From the NCBI GenBank assembly GCA_019119995.1, contig DWVY01000064.1, positions 1 to 52,281 on the forward strand: DNA of 52,281 bases. The letters run 5' to 3'. Below are positions 17,949 to 26,979 of this stretch, piece by piece; position 1 is the stretch's first letter, and each line of letters opens with the position of its first letter. Below the pieces are notes generated by a model. The model saw only the letters and a program-made list of their open reading frames with translations, did no database searches and was not told the origin of the DNA. The DNA is from Candidatus Mediterraneibacter faecavium (GTDB lineage: Bacteria; Bacillota; Clostridia; Lachnospirales; Lachnospiraceae). A program made the translations under genes and the position numbers.

Positions 17949-20297
17949 TTATATATTTCTCACTTTGCGTGTAAAATGTATATCACAGGTCTTACCTTTC
18001 ACGCACTCCAGTTCCAGTATTCCGCTTTTTACTATTCCTCGACACCCTGTACACTTTTCCGGTTTCACATTCCCTGGAAGTTTTATTTTAACTGTTCCGG
18101 TATGCTTTGCATAAATCCGTATATCTGATATCCGGTTCTTTTTCCACTTAAGGTCAATGGTATATCCGCCCCTGCAGACAAGCCCGCTTATATTTCCTGA
18201 CGTCCATTTTTTCGGAAGGGCCGGAAGCGGATACAACACACCGTTTTCCTCTTGAAGAAGCATTTCCATAATAGCCGCAGGGAATCCAAGATTGCAGTCG
18301 ATCTGAAAATAATCCGGCGGATGATATCCAAAAAGATTTGTAAAGACACCATCCTGTTGAAATTTTTCAATAGAGTCCAGTGCCTTATCTCCCCGCCCCA
18401 GTCTTGCCCACAGGCAGATTGCCCATACTCTGCTCCATCCCGTGGCTCCGCCTCCGTTTTCCATTCGCCGCTTCAGTGAAATTTCTGCGGCATTTTTAAG
18501 CACACTATTCTGCGGCTTCATAAACTGATGTCCTGGATATAGACTAAACAAATGAGAAAAATGGCGATGTCCCGGCTCCGTCTCTGGCACCTGCATGCCC
18601 CACTCCATGATTTCTCCGTCTTTCCCTAATTTGACAGGTGCCAGTTGCTCCAAGTATTTTTCTACTTTTGGTCTTTGTTCTGAATCAGCTCCTGCAATCT
18701 GCATGGCTTTCAAAGCTGACTCCAGAAATTCTCTTACTAATTCCATATCCATTGCTGATGACGTACATACCGCACACTCTCTGCCCTCTGACAGATACAT
18801 ATTCTCCGGAGAAGTGGACGGTACTGTATGATAAGCACCTTCACGGTAAAACAGCCAATCTGTTAAGAATTCCAGACATCCCATAATGACTGGATACGCT
18901 GTCTTTTCCAGATATTCCCGATTTCCAGTATATTCATAATATTCCCACAACTGCAGGCACAGCCAAACGCCTGACATCGGCCACATTGCCCATGCCGCAC
19001 TGCCCTCCATGGGCTCACCGTCATATCCCACCGGAGATGTATTCATCCAGATATCTGTCATGTGATGTGATGCCCAGCCCCGGCATCCATAATGCAGCTT
19101 GGCTGTTTCTCTGCCTTTCTCCGATAGTTTTCTGATAAACTCCAGCAACGGTTCCATACATTCTGCCATATTTCCCCGGCAGGCCATCCAGTAATTCATT
19201 TCCAGATTAATATTCATCGTCCAGTTGGACCACCAGGGCGGTATACTTTTAGCATTCCAGATCCCCTGCAAGTTTGCCGGAAGTGTTCCCTTTCTCGAGC
19301 TCGAAACTAACAGATAGCGCCCATAGTCAAAAAGCAGCTCTGTCATCTGTGCAGACTTTCGCGGTATCTCAGAGCTGATTTCGGTTTCTTTGTTTTCTCC
19401 GGCTGGTTCCAGTTCCAGCATAACGCGACTCATGATTCTTTGTACATCAGCAATATGTCTTTCTTTCAGTTTGTCATACCCCGCCTCTTCTGCTTCCTGC
19501 AGGCGTTGGAGATTTGTACTCTCCATTTCTTTTTCTTTATATGTAGTTGTTGCAGCAAGCAGGAAAACACATTCATCTGCATCTTTTATTAAAACAGACT
19601 TCTCCGCAGTATCTATTGTCCCGCTTTTTACTGACACTCTCAAAACGACCTGCCCCCTTATAACAGGTTTACTATCGTCATAAATCACTTCGCTGTCTTG
19701 CGGAAACTGATATACATCTTTAATCGCAACTTTCGCAGGTGCAGTCACATCCATTAAAAGGGTACGATCATCCGCCCGGCAGATGTTTCTGCATACACTT
19801 TCCAGACTAACTTCACAGGATATCTTAGCACTTTTGCCTGCATACAGCCTGACAGCCATTACCTGATCCGGATAACTGCAGAAATATTCTCTTTTATATT
19901 GTGTTCCATCAGTTTCATATCTAGTTTCAGCCACTCCGCATCCAAGCCGCAAGTTCCGTTCATACCATTCAGCCGTTTTCTGGTTATGAAATTGTATTTT
20001 TAAAGCTCCAAGCGGCTGATACGGCTGATTAAACTCACTCAGCATATGACTTTCGATTATATCCTGTGCTTCTTTATACTTGCCGGCTTTGGCAAAGTCT
20101 CTCACCTGCTCCAGATAGGGATAGGCTTCTCTACGGTTTAGATTCTGCGGATATCCGGCCCAAAAGCTCTCTTCATTTAATGAAATGATTTCCTCACCGA
20201 TACCGCCATGGACCATCCCTCCAAGGCTTCCATTCCCTATCGGAAGCGCCTCCAGCCATTTTGACGCGGGTTTTTCATATCTCAATATTCGTTCCAT
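17949..20297 (-). CDS. Glycoside hydrolase family 95-like (alpha-L-fucosidase type)
   Basis: This 782-aa protein matches GH95, the inverting alpha-1,2-L-fucosidase/alpha-L-galactosidase family. It has the N-terminal beta-domain (GNGSLGGMVHGG and NEESFWAG within residues 20-48) and an (alpha/alpha)6 barrel. The paired catalytic asparagines appear as NINLEMNYW (~360), the acid Glu as STSPEN (~494), and the general family segment QID-N-G near 667 reads QIDCNLG instead of the more usual QIDGNFG. There is no signal peptide, so it acts inside the cell on oligosaccharides brought in by the adjacent ABC transporter. It starts five bases after the permease stop, with AAAGGA overlapping that stop region. 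Substrate: a fucosylated or related oligosaccharide is likely, not proven. Confidence 0.85.
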   Translation of the reverse strand: MERILRYEKPASKWLEALPIGNGSLGGMVHGGIGEEIISLNEESFWAGYPQNLNRREAYPYLEQVRDFAKAGKYKEAQDIIESHMLSEFNQPYQPLGALKIQFHNQKTAEWYERNLRLGCGVAETRYETDGTQYKREYFCSYPDQVMAVRLYAGKSAKISCEVSLESVCRNICRADDRTLLMDVTAPAKVAIKDVYQFPQDSEVIYDDSKPVIRGQVVLRVSVKSGTIDTAEKSVLIKDADECVFLLAATTTYKEKEMESTNLQRLQEAEEAGYDKLKERHIADVQRIMSRVMLELEPAGENKETEISSEIPRKSAQMTELLFDYGRYLLVSSSRKGTLPANLQGIWNAKSIPPWWSNWTMNINLEMNYWMACRGNMAECMEPLLEFIRKLSEKGRETAKLHYGCRGWASHHMTDIWMNTSPVGYDGEPMEGSAAWAMWPMSGVWLCLQLWEYYEYTGNREYLEKTAYPVIMGCLEFLTDWLFYREGAYHTVPSTSPENMYLSEGRECAVCTSSAMDMELVREFLESALKAMQIAGADSEQRPKVEKYLEQLAPVKLGKDGEIMEWGMQVPETEPGHRHFSHLFSLYPGHQFMKPQNSVLKNAAEISLKRRMENGGGATGWSRVWAICLWARLGRGDKALDSIEKFQQDGVFTNLFGYHPPDYFQIDCNLGFPAAIMEMLLQEENGVLYPLPALPKKWTSGNISGLVCRGGYTIDLKWKKNRISDIRIYAKHTGTVKIKLPGNVKPEKCTGCRGIVKSGILELECVKGKTCDIHFTRKVRNI

Positions 20298-20301
20298 AAT
20301 C

Positions 20302-21147
20302 TTATCCTTTCACTGATCCGCCGGTCAGACCTGCTATAAAATATTTCTGGAAAAACAGGAAGAATATGATCAGCGGTATAATAATGATACAAGATGCGGC
20401 ACACAATGGTCCCCAATCAGTCCCTGCACTCTGTACAAATGCCAGTACACCAAGCGGCAGAGTCTTAAGCTCAGAGGCTGCAAGATCCACCGATGACCAG
20501 AGCAGTTCCCCCCACCAGGATAAGAAAGTGAAGATTGCCACAGTTGCAGTTGCCGGCAGTATCATCGGAAATACAATCTTTCCGAATATTTTTACTTCAC
20601 CACATCCATCAATTCTCGCAGCTTCGATAATCTCTGTCGGTACGGTCAGGAAAAAATTATAATAGATATATGTTGCAAATGCACTGCCCCATCCTATGTA
20701 TGGTATTATCAGAGATAAATATGTCCCTATCATTCCCAATCTTGCCGTCATAAGATATGTCGGCATAAGTATAGACTCTGACGGGAGCATTGTACTCAAA
20801 AAAATGAGCATTACAATCAGACCTGCACGTTTGATTCCAAGTTTTGCCAATGCATATCCTGCCAGAGCAGATATCACAATTGTTACCAGAACTGTTATCC
20901 CTACAACAAGCAGACTGTTAAAAAAGTATGTGCCGATCTGGGCCGTATCCCATGCATAATAATAATTTCCCCATGCGAACTCTTTCGGGATCCCCCATAC
21001 ATTTTCATAAAATTCAGAAGTCTCTTTCAGCGAAGTATTTAATACAAAAAGAATGGGAAACAGCGTAAACAGACAAAAGATAAGCAATATGCCCTTACAT
21101 GTCCATGTTGTCCTGCGTTCTGCTCCTTTTAGCTTTTTAGAATTCAT
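20302..21147 (-). CDS. Sugar ABC transporter permease, CUT1 MalG type
   Basis: This 281-aa inner-membrane permease has six transmembrane helices and the EAA loop (EIIEAARIDGCGEVKIFGKIV, with the conserved EAA---G) that docks the ATPase. It forms a heterodimer with the permease encoded just upstream, which it overlaps by 11 bases. No ATPase gene is present in the cluster; CUT1 systems in Firmicutes commonly share an MsmK-type ATPase encoded elsewhere. It is the gene directly before the GH95 enzyme. Confidence 0.93.
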   Translation of the reverse strand: MNSKKLKGAERRTTWTCKGILLIFCLFTLFPILFVLNTSLKETSEFYENVWGIPKEFAWGNYYYAWDTAQIGTYFFNSLLVVGITVLVTIVISALAGYALAKLGIKRAGLIVMLIFLSTMLPSESILMPTYLMTARLGMIGTYLSLIIPYIGWGSAFATYIYYNFFLTVPTEIIEAARIDGCGEVKIFGKIVFPMILPATATVAIFTFLSWWGELLWSSVDLAASELKTLPLGVLAFVQSAGTDWGPLCAASCIIIIPLIIFFLFFQKYFIAGLTGGSVKG

Positions 21148-22027
21148 AGCTCTCTCCTCTCAACAAAAAGCGTGCTATCAGGATAAAGAAAATCACAACG
21201 ACTGTGAACTCTACCCCCATTGCCGCTGAATATCCGAATTCCCCGAACGTAAATGCCGTCTTTGTCATGTGGATCGGTGTCGTGTATGTCAGAGTACCGG
21301 GCCCTCCCTGTGTCATAACATAGACAATATCATATGTCTTAAACTGAGCCCCCAGCGTATTCATTACTGACAGCAGTATCATCGGCTTAATCAGAGGAAA
21401 TACAAGCTGCGTCATCTGCTTAACATAACCGCCTCCATCCAGCTTACATGATTCATATAGAGAGGCCGGTATTGTCTGCATCGCCGCAAAGCATAACAGC
21501 ATAACAGTACCGGACGCTTTCCACACAGCTGCAATAATTATACACACCATTGCTGTTTCTTTTTCCTGCAGCCATACATGGGTCAATGAATCCAGTCCTA
21601 TTGCACGCAGAAAGCTGTTGATCAGTCCCATCTCCGGATTATATATAAATGTAAACATCAGTCCGACAACCGCGATGGGAAGCATGGACGGAGAAAACAA
21701 AATCAACCGAAATGCAGGGGCTGACCGATCGGTAATTCTGAAGAGCAGAGTAGCAAGGAGCAGTCCCACTGCCACAGCCCCTATTGTCGATCCCAGCGCA
21801 AGAATAACTGAATTTAAAATACTCTTTAATACTAGCGGATCCTTCAAGGTTTCAATATAATTTGCGATACCTGCAAATTTGGCTTCGCCCATACCGTCCC
21901 ATTCCTGAAACGACAGAACAATATTCCAGATAAAAGGAACGACCACTGAATAAATCAAAAACAACGTAATTGGAATAAGGAAGATCACTCCGAGAATCTT
22001 CGTTTTCTTTCTATGTCTGGCATTCAT
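21137..22027 (-). CDS. Sugar ABC transporter permease, CUT1 MalF type
   Basis: This 296-aa permease has six transmembrane helices and the EAA-loop counterpart (LYESCKLDGGGYVKQMTQLVFP). It partners the MalG-type subunit. A GTG at 22039 is in frame, but ATG at 22027 is chosen because AGAGGTG lies eight bases upstream. It follows the solute-binding lipoprotein gene with a ~100-base gap and begins the permease pair. A family motif for the CUT1 N-terminal permease (NTLGAQFKTYDIVYVMTQGGP) is also visible near residue 225. Confidence 0.92.
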   Translation of the reverse strand: MNARHRKKTKILGVIFLIPITLFLIYSVVVPFIWNIVLSFQEWDGMGEAKFAGIANYIETLKDPLVLKSILNSVILALGSTIGAVAVGLLLATLLFRITDRSAPAFRLILFSPSMLPIAVVGLMFTFIYNPEMGLINSFLRAIGLDSLTHVWLQEKETAMVCIIIAAVWKASGTVMLLCFAAMQTIPASLYESCKLDGGGYVKQMTQLVFPLIKPMILLSVMNTLGAQFKTYDIVYVMTQGGPGTLTYTTPIHMTKTAFTFGEFGYSAAMGVEFTVVVIFFILIARFLLRGESYEF

Positions 22028-22129
22028 CTCACTTTTCACCTCTTACCATTCTCTTCATTTTGTCTAGTTTCAAGCATAAGAAAAGCAGGGGATTACATCT
22101 CATCCCCCGCCTCTTCCACACTCGCTCAT

Positions 22130-23398
22130 CTATTCTTTGGAAGCAAGATAGTCCTGCCTGAATGTTTCAAGATTTTCCTGTACTACTTCTACGCCGCCGT
22201 TGAGGATCAGGTCCGGCATCAGATTATTTACAATATAATCCCTATATTCCGCCGTCTGCGGGAAGGAAAATCCGTAAGTTGCTTTCGATTGCTCTACGAG
22301 TCCCTGTACAAACGGATCAGTGATCTCAACTTCTGTATTTACCGGAAGATATCCGGCTTCCGCATGGATTCCCTGAATATCAGCGGAAGTAAACGCTTTG
22401 ATTGCCTCAATTGCTCCGTCAATATTTTTCGCATTTTTCGGTATTAGGAAAGCATTCGATACACCCTCATATGCCGGCTGATCTCCTACAGACGGCCACG
22501 GAACAGATACAGTTTCAAAAGATGTTGAGCTCTGCACCTCTTTCGCTCCGGCAGCAACATTTGCTATCATAGCTACTTTGCCCTGAGAAAAGGCCGCCTG
22601 AATCTCATCCTTCTTAGCAATGACTGCTCCCTCGCCGGGATATACATAATCCGAATCATACAACGCCTTGATAGCTGTAAGCGTATCCGTTGTCTCCTGA
22701 CCTGTAAACGGAAGTTCTCCAGTAATATACTGTTCATAGGTTCCTGCATTTACAGCCGCTGAAAGCATTCCGTTTCCGAACAGCCAGGCGCCCTGCGCCA
22801 AATCCATAGGTGTGGCAAATGGATAATACCCTGCATCTTTAAGCTTCTTACATGCTTCCATAAACGTTTCATAATTCCAGCTTTCCGGTATCTCCACGCC
22901 CGCTTTATCGAATGCTTCTTTGTTTCCAAGAATGGTCTGGAAATTTACTTCCCAAGGAATTGCAAGCACCTTTCCGTCCACAGTACACATCTCCAGCGCT
23001 GCCGGTTCAAAACACTTTCTCCATTCACCGTTGTTCTCATCAAGATAAGGGGTCAGATCTACAACCTGATCTTTAAAATTCGAAAGGCTGGTTGATATAA
23101 CATTGTATACGTCACACGGTTCATTTGACGCTATACCTGTTCTGATGACCTTGTCGAGATTTCCCCAGTCAACCTGCAGCATTTCAAAATTATACTTGCC
23201 CCCCAACTGCTCTTCAAGCGCATCGCACATGAGTGGTCCGGAAGTATACTCGATTACTTTGCCGTAAAACTTTATATCTGATTTTCCGGATTCACCTGTA
23301 TCTCCACTATCTGAAGAACCACTGCCGTTTCCGCATCCGGCTAAGGCTGTGCCGACTACAAGAAGGCCTGCCAAAGCCATTGCAATCCTTTTTTTCAT
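22130..23398 (-). CDS. Sugar-binding lipoprotein of the ABC transporter (SBP family 1)
   Basis: This 422-aa extracellular solute-binding protein has a signal peptide ending in the lipobox LAGC (Cys21), followed by a Ser/Gly/Asp-rich linker, so it is lipid-anchored outside the membrane. The rest fits the MalE/UgpB-like fold. AGGAGG precedes the ATG. It heads the transport-hydrolase operon (SBP, two permeases, GH95). A TATAAT (23443-23448 on the minus strand) with a weak -35 is its likely promoter, separating it from the two-component genes upstream. It probably binds an oligosaccharide with a fucose-like group. Confidence 0.92.
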   Translation of the reverse strand: MKKRIAMALAGLLVVGTALAGCGNGSGSSDSGDTGESGKSDIKFYGKVIEYTSGPLMCDALEEQLGGKYNFEMLQVDWGNLDKVIRTGIASNEPCDVYNVISTSLSNFKDQVVDLTPYLDENNGEWRKCFEPAALEMCTVDGKVLAIPWEVNFQTILGNKEAFDKAGVEIPESWNYETFMEACKKLKDAGYYPFATPMDLAQGAWLFGNGMLSAAVNAGTYEQYITGELPFTGQETTDTLTAIKALYDSDYVYPGEGAVIAKKDEIQAAFSQGKVAMIANVAAGAKEVQSSTSFETVSVPWPSVGDQPAYEGVSNAFLIPKNAKNIDGAIEAIKAFTSADIQGIHAEAGYLPVNTEVEITDPFVQGLVEQSKATYGFSFPQTAEYRDYIVNNLMPDLILNGGVEVVQENLETFRQDYLASKE

Positions 23399-23501
23399 CT
23401 TTTTTCCTCCTTTGCTTTTTACTGTTCTCTTTTGATGTGTTTATTATAGGAATTTTCTGGTGTTTCTTACAGATAACAAAAATACGAAAATATGGACTAT
23501 A

Positions 23502-25025
23502 TTACGATTTGTCTGTATTATCTCTATATTCGCTCGGTGAACATCCGCAGTTCTTTTTAAATACTTTAGTAAAGTATGTATAATCATGATATCCGACCTG
23601 CTCCGCTATCTCATATACCATACAGTCAGAGGTTTTCAATAACTCTTTTGCTTTGCTGATACGTATATAATTCAAATATTCATTAAAACTCATGCCGGTA
23701 TCCTTTTTGAAGATATAACAGAAATAATTAGGCGATTTCTGTACATCTGCTGCTATTTGGGCTAGTGTGATATTCTGTCCGTAAAATTTATTAATATAAA
23801 CGATTGCTTTCCTGACTGCACTATGCTGTTTACCACTTGTATCCAGTACATCTTTCAGGATCAGATAACAGCAGTCTTTCAACCAGTTCTCATATCCACT
23901 CAGTACATCATAGTCCAGCTGGCTTCTGAAAAGCTCTTCATTCTTTTGCATAACCCCTTCAATTTCCACACCTTTTTCTTTCAGAACATCCAACAACAGA
24001 TTTTTAAATGTAATACAGAATTCCTGCACTTCTTTTCTGCGGGTACACTGATTCTTCCTAAGTTCATCGAAAGATGCCGCAATCATCTGCCGAATATCTT
24101 CCATGTTCAGCCGCGAGATCTGTTCCTTTATATATGTCCATGAAAAACTGCTTGTCCGACTCTTTGCAGCAGCTGAAATATCTTCATAAAAAATAATACG
24201 ATCTTTTTCTCTGAGCAAATGCCAATCCAATGCTTTCAACGCCTGTTCATACATTCTGTGCAGTTCATGCATCCCGCCTGTCATACTTACGGCAGCAAAC
24301 CACTTGCAGTCTGTCAAAAATGCTGAACACAGTGCTCTCTTTATCAGTGTCTTATATTCACTTCTCCTCAAGCAGTCTCCCGCATTCCAAAGTAATATCA
24401 GGCTTTCCTGATCACGCATTAGCAAATAGAAACCTGCCTCCTTCATACTTTCCGCTGCTTTCAGCATCTCTGTCTTTATGTTTTTCGGTTGTAGTACTGC
24501 ATAATCTTTTACTGGTTTCACGATTATGAGAAATGCTTCTCCAGTGATTTCATATTTTTCAGCTATTTTTCGTCGTATGTCTTCATCTGCCGGCCGGCCT
24601 GCTATCATATTTTTTAATATGCTGCTGTACACCAACTCTTCTTTTTTATCTTCACTGGAAATCTCAGCAACAATATTCGCCAGCGTTTTTTCAAGTTCCC
24701 CCAACCTGATCGGTTTCAGAAGATAATCTACCGCTCCAAGGCGAATTGCGGACTGTGCGTAGGAAAATTCCGAATATCCGCTCATAATCAGAACTTTTTT
24801 TGCTCCATACATATGCGTGGCTTTTTCAGCGAGTTCCAGCCCATCAACCCCTGGCATACGGATATCTGTCAGAATAATCTCCGGGTGCTCGTTTCTGCAT
24901 ATTTCCATTGCTTCTGCTCCATCTTCAGCAGTAAGAATCTCGTCTATTTTGAGTTTTTTATAATCCAGGCTCATCTTGAGCCCGTTCCTGATATGCTGTT
25001 CGTCATCTGCTATTAGTATCTTCAT
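23502..25025 (-). CDS. YesN-type response regulator with AraC DNA-binding domain
   Basis: This 507-aa response regulator has a receiver domain (phospho-acceptor Asp54 in ILTDIRMPG, Lys in LLKPIRLGEL), a long middle segment and a C-terminal AraC/XylS double helix-turn-helix (about 405-500: NITLAQIAADVQKSPNYFCY and YEIAEQVGYHDYTYFTKVFK). This is the YesN layout that controls carbohydrate ABC operons. It overlaps the sensor kinase gene by 23 bases and lies just upstream of the transport-GH95 operon, which it very likely activates when the sugar is sensed. Confidence 0.92.
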   Translation of the reverse strand: MKILIADDEQHIRNGLKMSLDYKKLKIDEILTAEDGAEAMEICRNEHPEIILTDIRMPGVDGLELAEKATHMYGAKKVLIMSGYSEFSYAQSAIRLGAVDYLLKPIRLGELEKTLANIVAEISSEDKKEELVYSSILKNMIAGRPADEDIRRKIAEKYEITGEAFLIIVKPVKDYAVLQPKNIKTEMLKAAESMKEAGFYLLMRDQESLILLWNAGDCLRRSEYKTLIKRALCSAFLTDCKWFAAVSMTGGMHELHRMYEQALKALDWHLLREKDRIIFYEDISAAAKSRTSSFSWTYIKEQISRLNMEDIRQMIAASFDELRKNQCTRRKEVQEFCITFKNLLLDVLKEKGVEIEGVMQKNEELFRSQLDYDVLSGYENWLKDCCYLILKDVLDTSGKQHSAVRKAIVYINKFYGQNITLAQIAADVQKSPNYFCYIFKKDTGMSFNEYLNYIRISKAKELLKTSDCMVYEIAEQVGYHDYTYFTKVFKKNCGCSPSEYRDNTDKS

Positions 25026-26793
25026 CGTTTTCCTCCTCGCCGCATGGAATTATTACTGTTACCCGGGTTCCTATTCCTATCTTGCTTTCAAAATACAGGC
25101 TGTAATTATCTCCGTATTTTAATCTGAGCCTGTTTTTTATATTTTTCAAAGCAGAAAAATTCTGATCTGATATATTTTCATCCGTCTCAAGCAGTGTATT
25201 GACTTCTGTTTCGTCCGTGCCCATACCATTATCTTCCACAATATATCGTATTTTCCCTTCCCACTCATCTACTGTAACCCTGATTTTTCCCCCTCCAACT
25301 TTCTTCTCTAATCCGTGTACAAACGCATTTTCTACCAACGGCTGTAATACGAGCTTCACTACCCTGCAGGATTTGATCCTTTCGTCTGCACTGATAGAGG
25401 TCCTGATTTTATTTCCGAATCTGCTGTACTGTATAACCAGGTAGTTCTGCAAATGGTCCAGTTCAGCCTGTATTGTTGTCATTTCATTACCGCTGTTCAG
25501 GACATGACGGAACAGATTTGAGAGGGCTTCTATCTGTTCTGCTATTTCCCGTTCCCCGTGTTCCAAAGATATCCACCTTAACGTATCTAACGTATTATAC
25601 AGAAAATGTGGATTAATCTGTGACTGTAATGACAATATCTCGGCTTCCTGCATCTGTATTCTGCTTTTATAAACAGTCTCAATCAGCTCTGATATCTTTT
25701 CAATCATGCTGATCATACTCTGGTTCAGCATTCCGACTTCATCATTGTTTGTGGTATATAAAGCTATTTTGAAGTTATTTTCTCCTACTTTACCGGCAGC
25801 GCGGGACAATTTCATAATCGGATTCATAATTTCTCTTTTCTGTATCAGTGAAAATGCAAGGCCAAAGAACAAAATCAATCCCAGACAGATCCAGATAATA
25901 ATATTAATCAATAAAATCTGTGAATCCATTTCCTTCGCCGGCATCTCCTTCACAACCACCCACCCATTCAATGGAATTGTGTAATACAGAATCACCCGTT
26001 CTCCGTGATCAGTTCGAAAAACACCTTCCTCTTTTGTTGTTTTTTCCGTCACCAGCTCTTCTGCTTGCGTTCCAAGCATACGTTTATCGTTCGCGGAAAC
26101 GATATTCCTTTCTAAATCAAATATATACATTCTGGTATTTTCCGAGATCTCATTTGTCGTATACAAGGAACACAGATATTCTTCCTTTATACTGATTCGT
26201 TCAGTTCCCATAGTTTCCGGCTTGTACATATTATTAATATTTCTTTGCAGGGACACAACATATTCATTTTCATTTCCTGCCACATAATACGGAAGTATCC
26301 TTGCCGGTTCCCATACAGCACCGCCATTTTCAAGATTAATTTTTTCTTTAAGTCCGCTTACTTCTGCTGTAGATTCCTTTTCAAAATAGTTTCCACACTG
26401 CAACAGAATATTTTCATCTTTATAGACCGATACAGAAGACAGATATTCTCGTGAGCTCATTAGATTCCGCAAATAGAAATCCAGTTGAACTCTGGCATTT
26501 TCTTCGTATTCACCTGTCTGACCATAATACTCCAGTAATGTCTGCGTATAATCATTCCCCAGGATATCACGGGAAATCATCTCTATATCATTTAAAACAT
26601 TTTCCACTACTGGTTTCGATTGTTTTAAGATTTCCAGTTCTTTATCTTGCTGGCTCTCACGAAACTCCTTCCCTATCACTCCGTTCATGAAACAAAATAC
26701 TATGATCAATGGAAAAATCAGGCAGCATAATATTGTAAAATACAGCTTTTTGTTTATACTCATATCTTTGAACCTGCGTACTATCTTCCTCAT
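25003..26793 (-). CDS. YesM-type sensor histidine kinase
   Basis: This 596-aa membrane sensor kinase has an N-terminal transmembrane helix (~18-38), a long extracytoplasmic Cache-like sensor region (~40-280), a second transmembrane helix (~285-305), a HAMP domain, and the HisKA_7TM/YesM-type phosphoacceptor motif LQSQINPHFLYNTLD (His ~396) followed by HATPase. It pairs with the YesN-type regulator that overlaps its 3' end. The start at 26793 is chosen over ATG at 26814 because GGAGGG lies three to four bases upstream of it. The signal is probably the extracellular oligosaccharide or its loaded binding protein. Confidence 0.9.
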   Translation of the reverse strand: MRKIVRRFKDMSINKKLYFTILCCLIFPLIIVFCFMNGVIGKEFRESQQDKELEILKQSKPVVENVLNDIEMISRDILGNDYTQTLLEYYGQTGEYEENARVQLDFYLRNLMSSREYLSSVSVYKDENILLQCGNYFEKESTAEVSGLKEKINLENGGAVWEPARILPYYVAGNENEYVVSLQRNINNMYKPETMGTERISIKEEYLCSLYTTNEISENTRMYIFDLERNIVSANDKRMLGTQAEELVTEKTTKEEGVFRTDHGERVILYYTIPLNGWVVVKEMPAKEMDSQILLINIIIWICLGLILFFGLAFSLIQKREIMNPIMKLSRAAGKVGENNFKIALYTTNNDEVGMLNQSMISMIEKISELIETVYKSRIQMQEAEILSLQSQINPHFLYNTLDTLRWISLEHGEREIAEQIEALSNLFRHVLNSGNEMTTIQAELDHLQNYLVIQYSRFGNKIRTSISADERIKSCRVVKLVLQPLVENAFVHGLEKKVGGGKIRVTVDEWEGKIRYIVEDNGMGTDETEVNTLLETDENISDQNFSALKNIKNRLRLKYGDNYSLYFESKIGIGTRVTVIIPCGEEENDEDTNSR

Positions 26794-26814
26794 AACACCC
26801 TCCGAACTCAACAT

Positions 26815-26979
26815 TCTAAATATATAATATTCTACGTTTTTAACGATATCTGGTAATTATTTTAAATACTTTCGGAAACATCTTGAAAAATTCCATACTT
26901 GTCCTCTCTTCTGTCTGTATACTTTTCATATAGGACACAATAACGATATATTTATTTCCAACAGAAAGGACGGATTCCG
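26815..26979. other. Divergent intergenic region, yesM-like / hyuA-like
   Basis: This 165-base AT-rich stretch separates divergent genes and no gene is seen in it. GAAAGGACGG (26964-26973) serves as the ribosome binding site of the hydantoinase-like gene. No consensus promoter stands out on either strand. Confidence 0.4.

Noticed and set aside
22027-22039. GTG start for the MalF-type permease
   Set aside because: The ribosome binding site AGAGGTG is correctly spaced for ATG at 22027, and overlaps the GTG.
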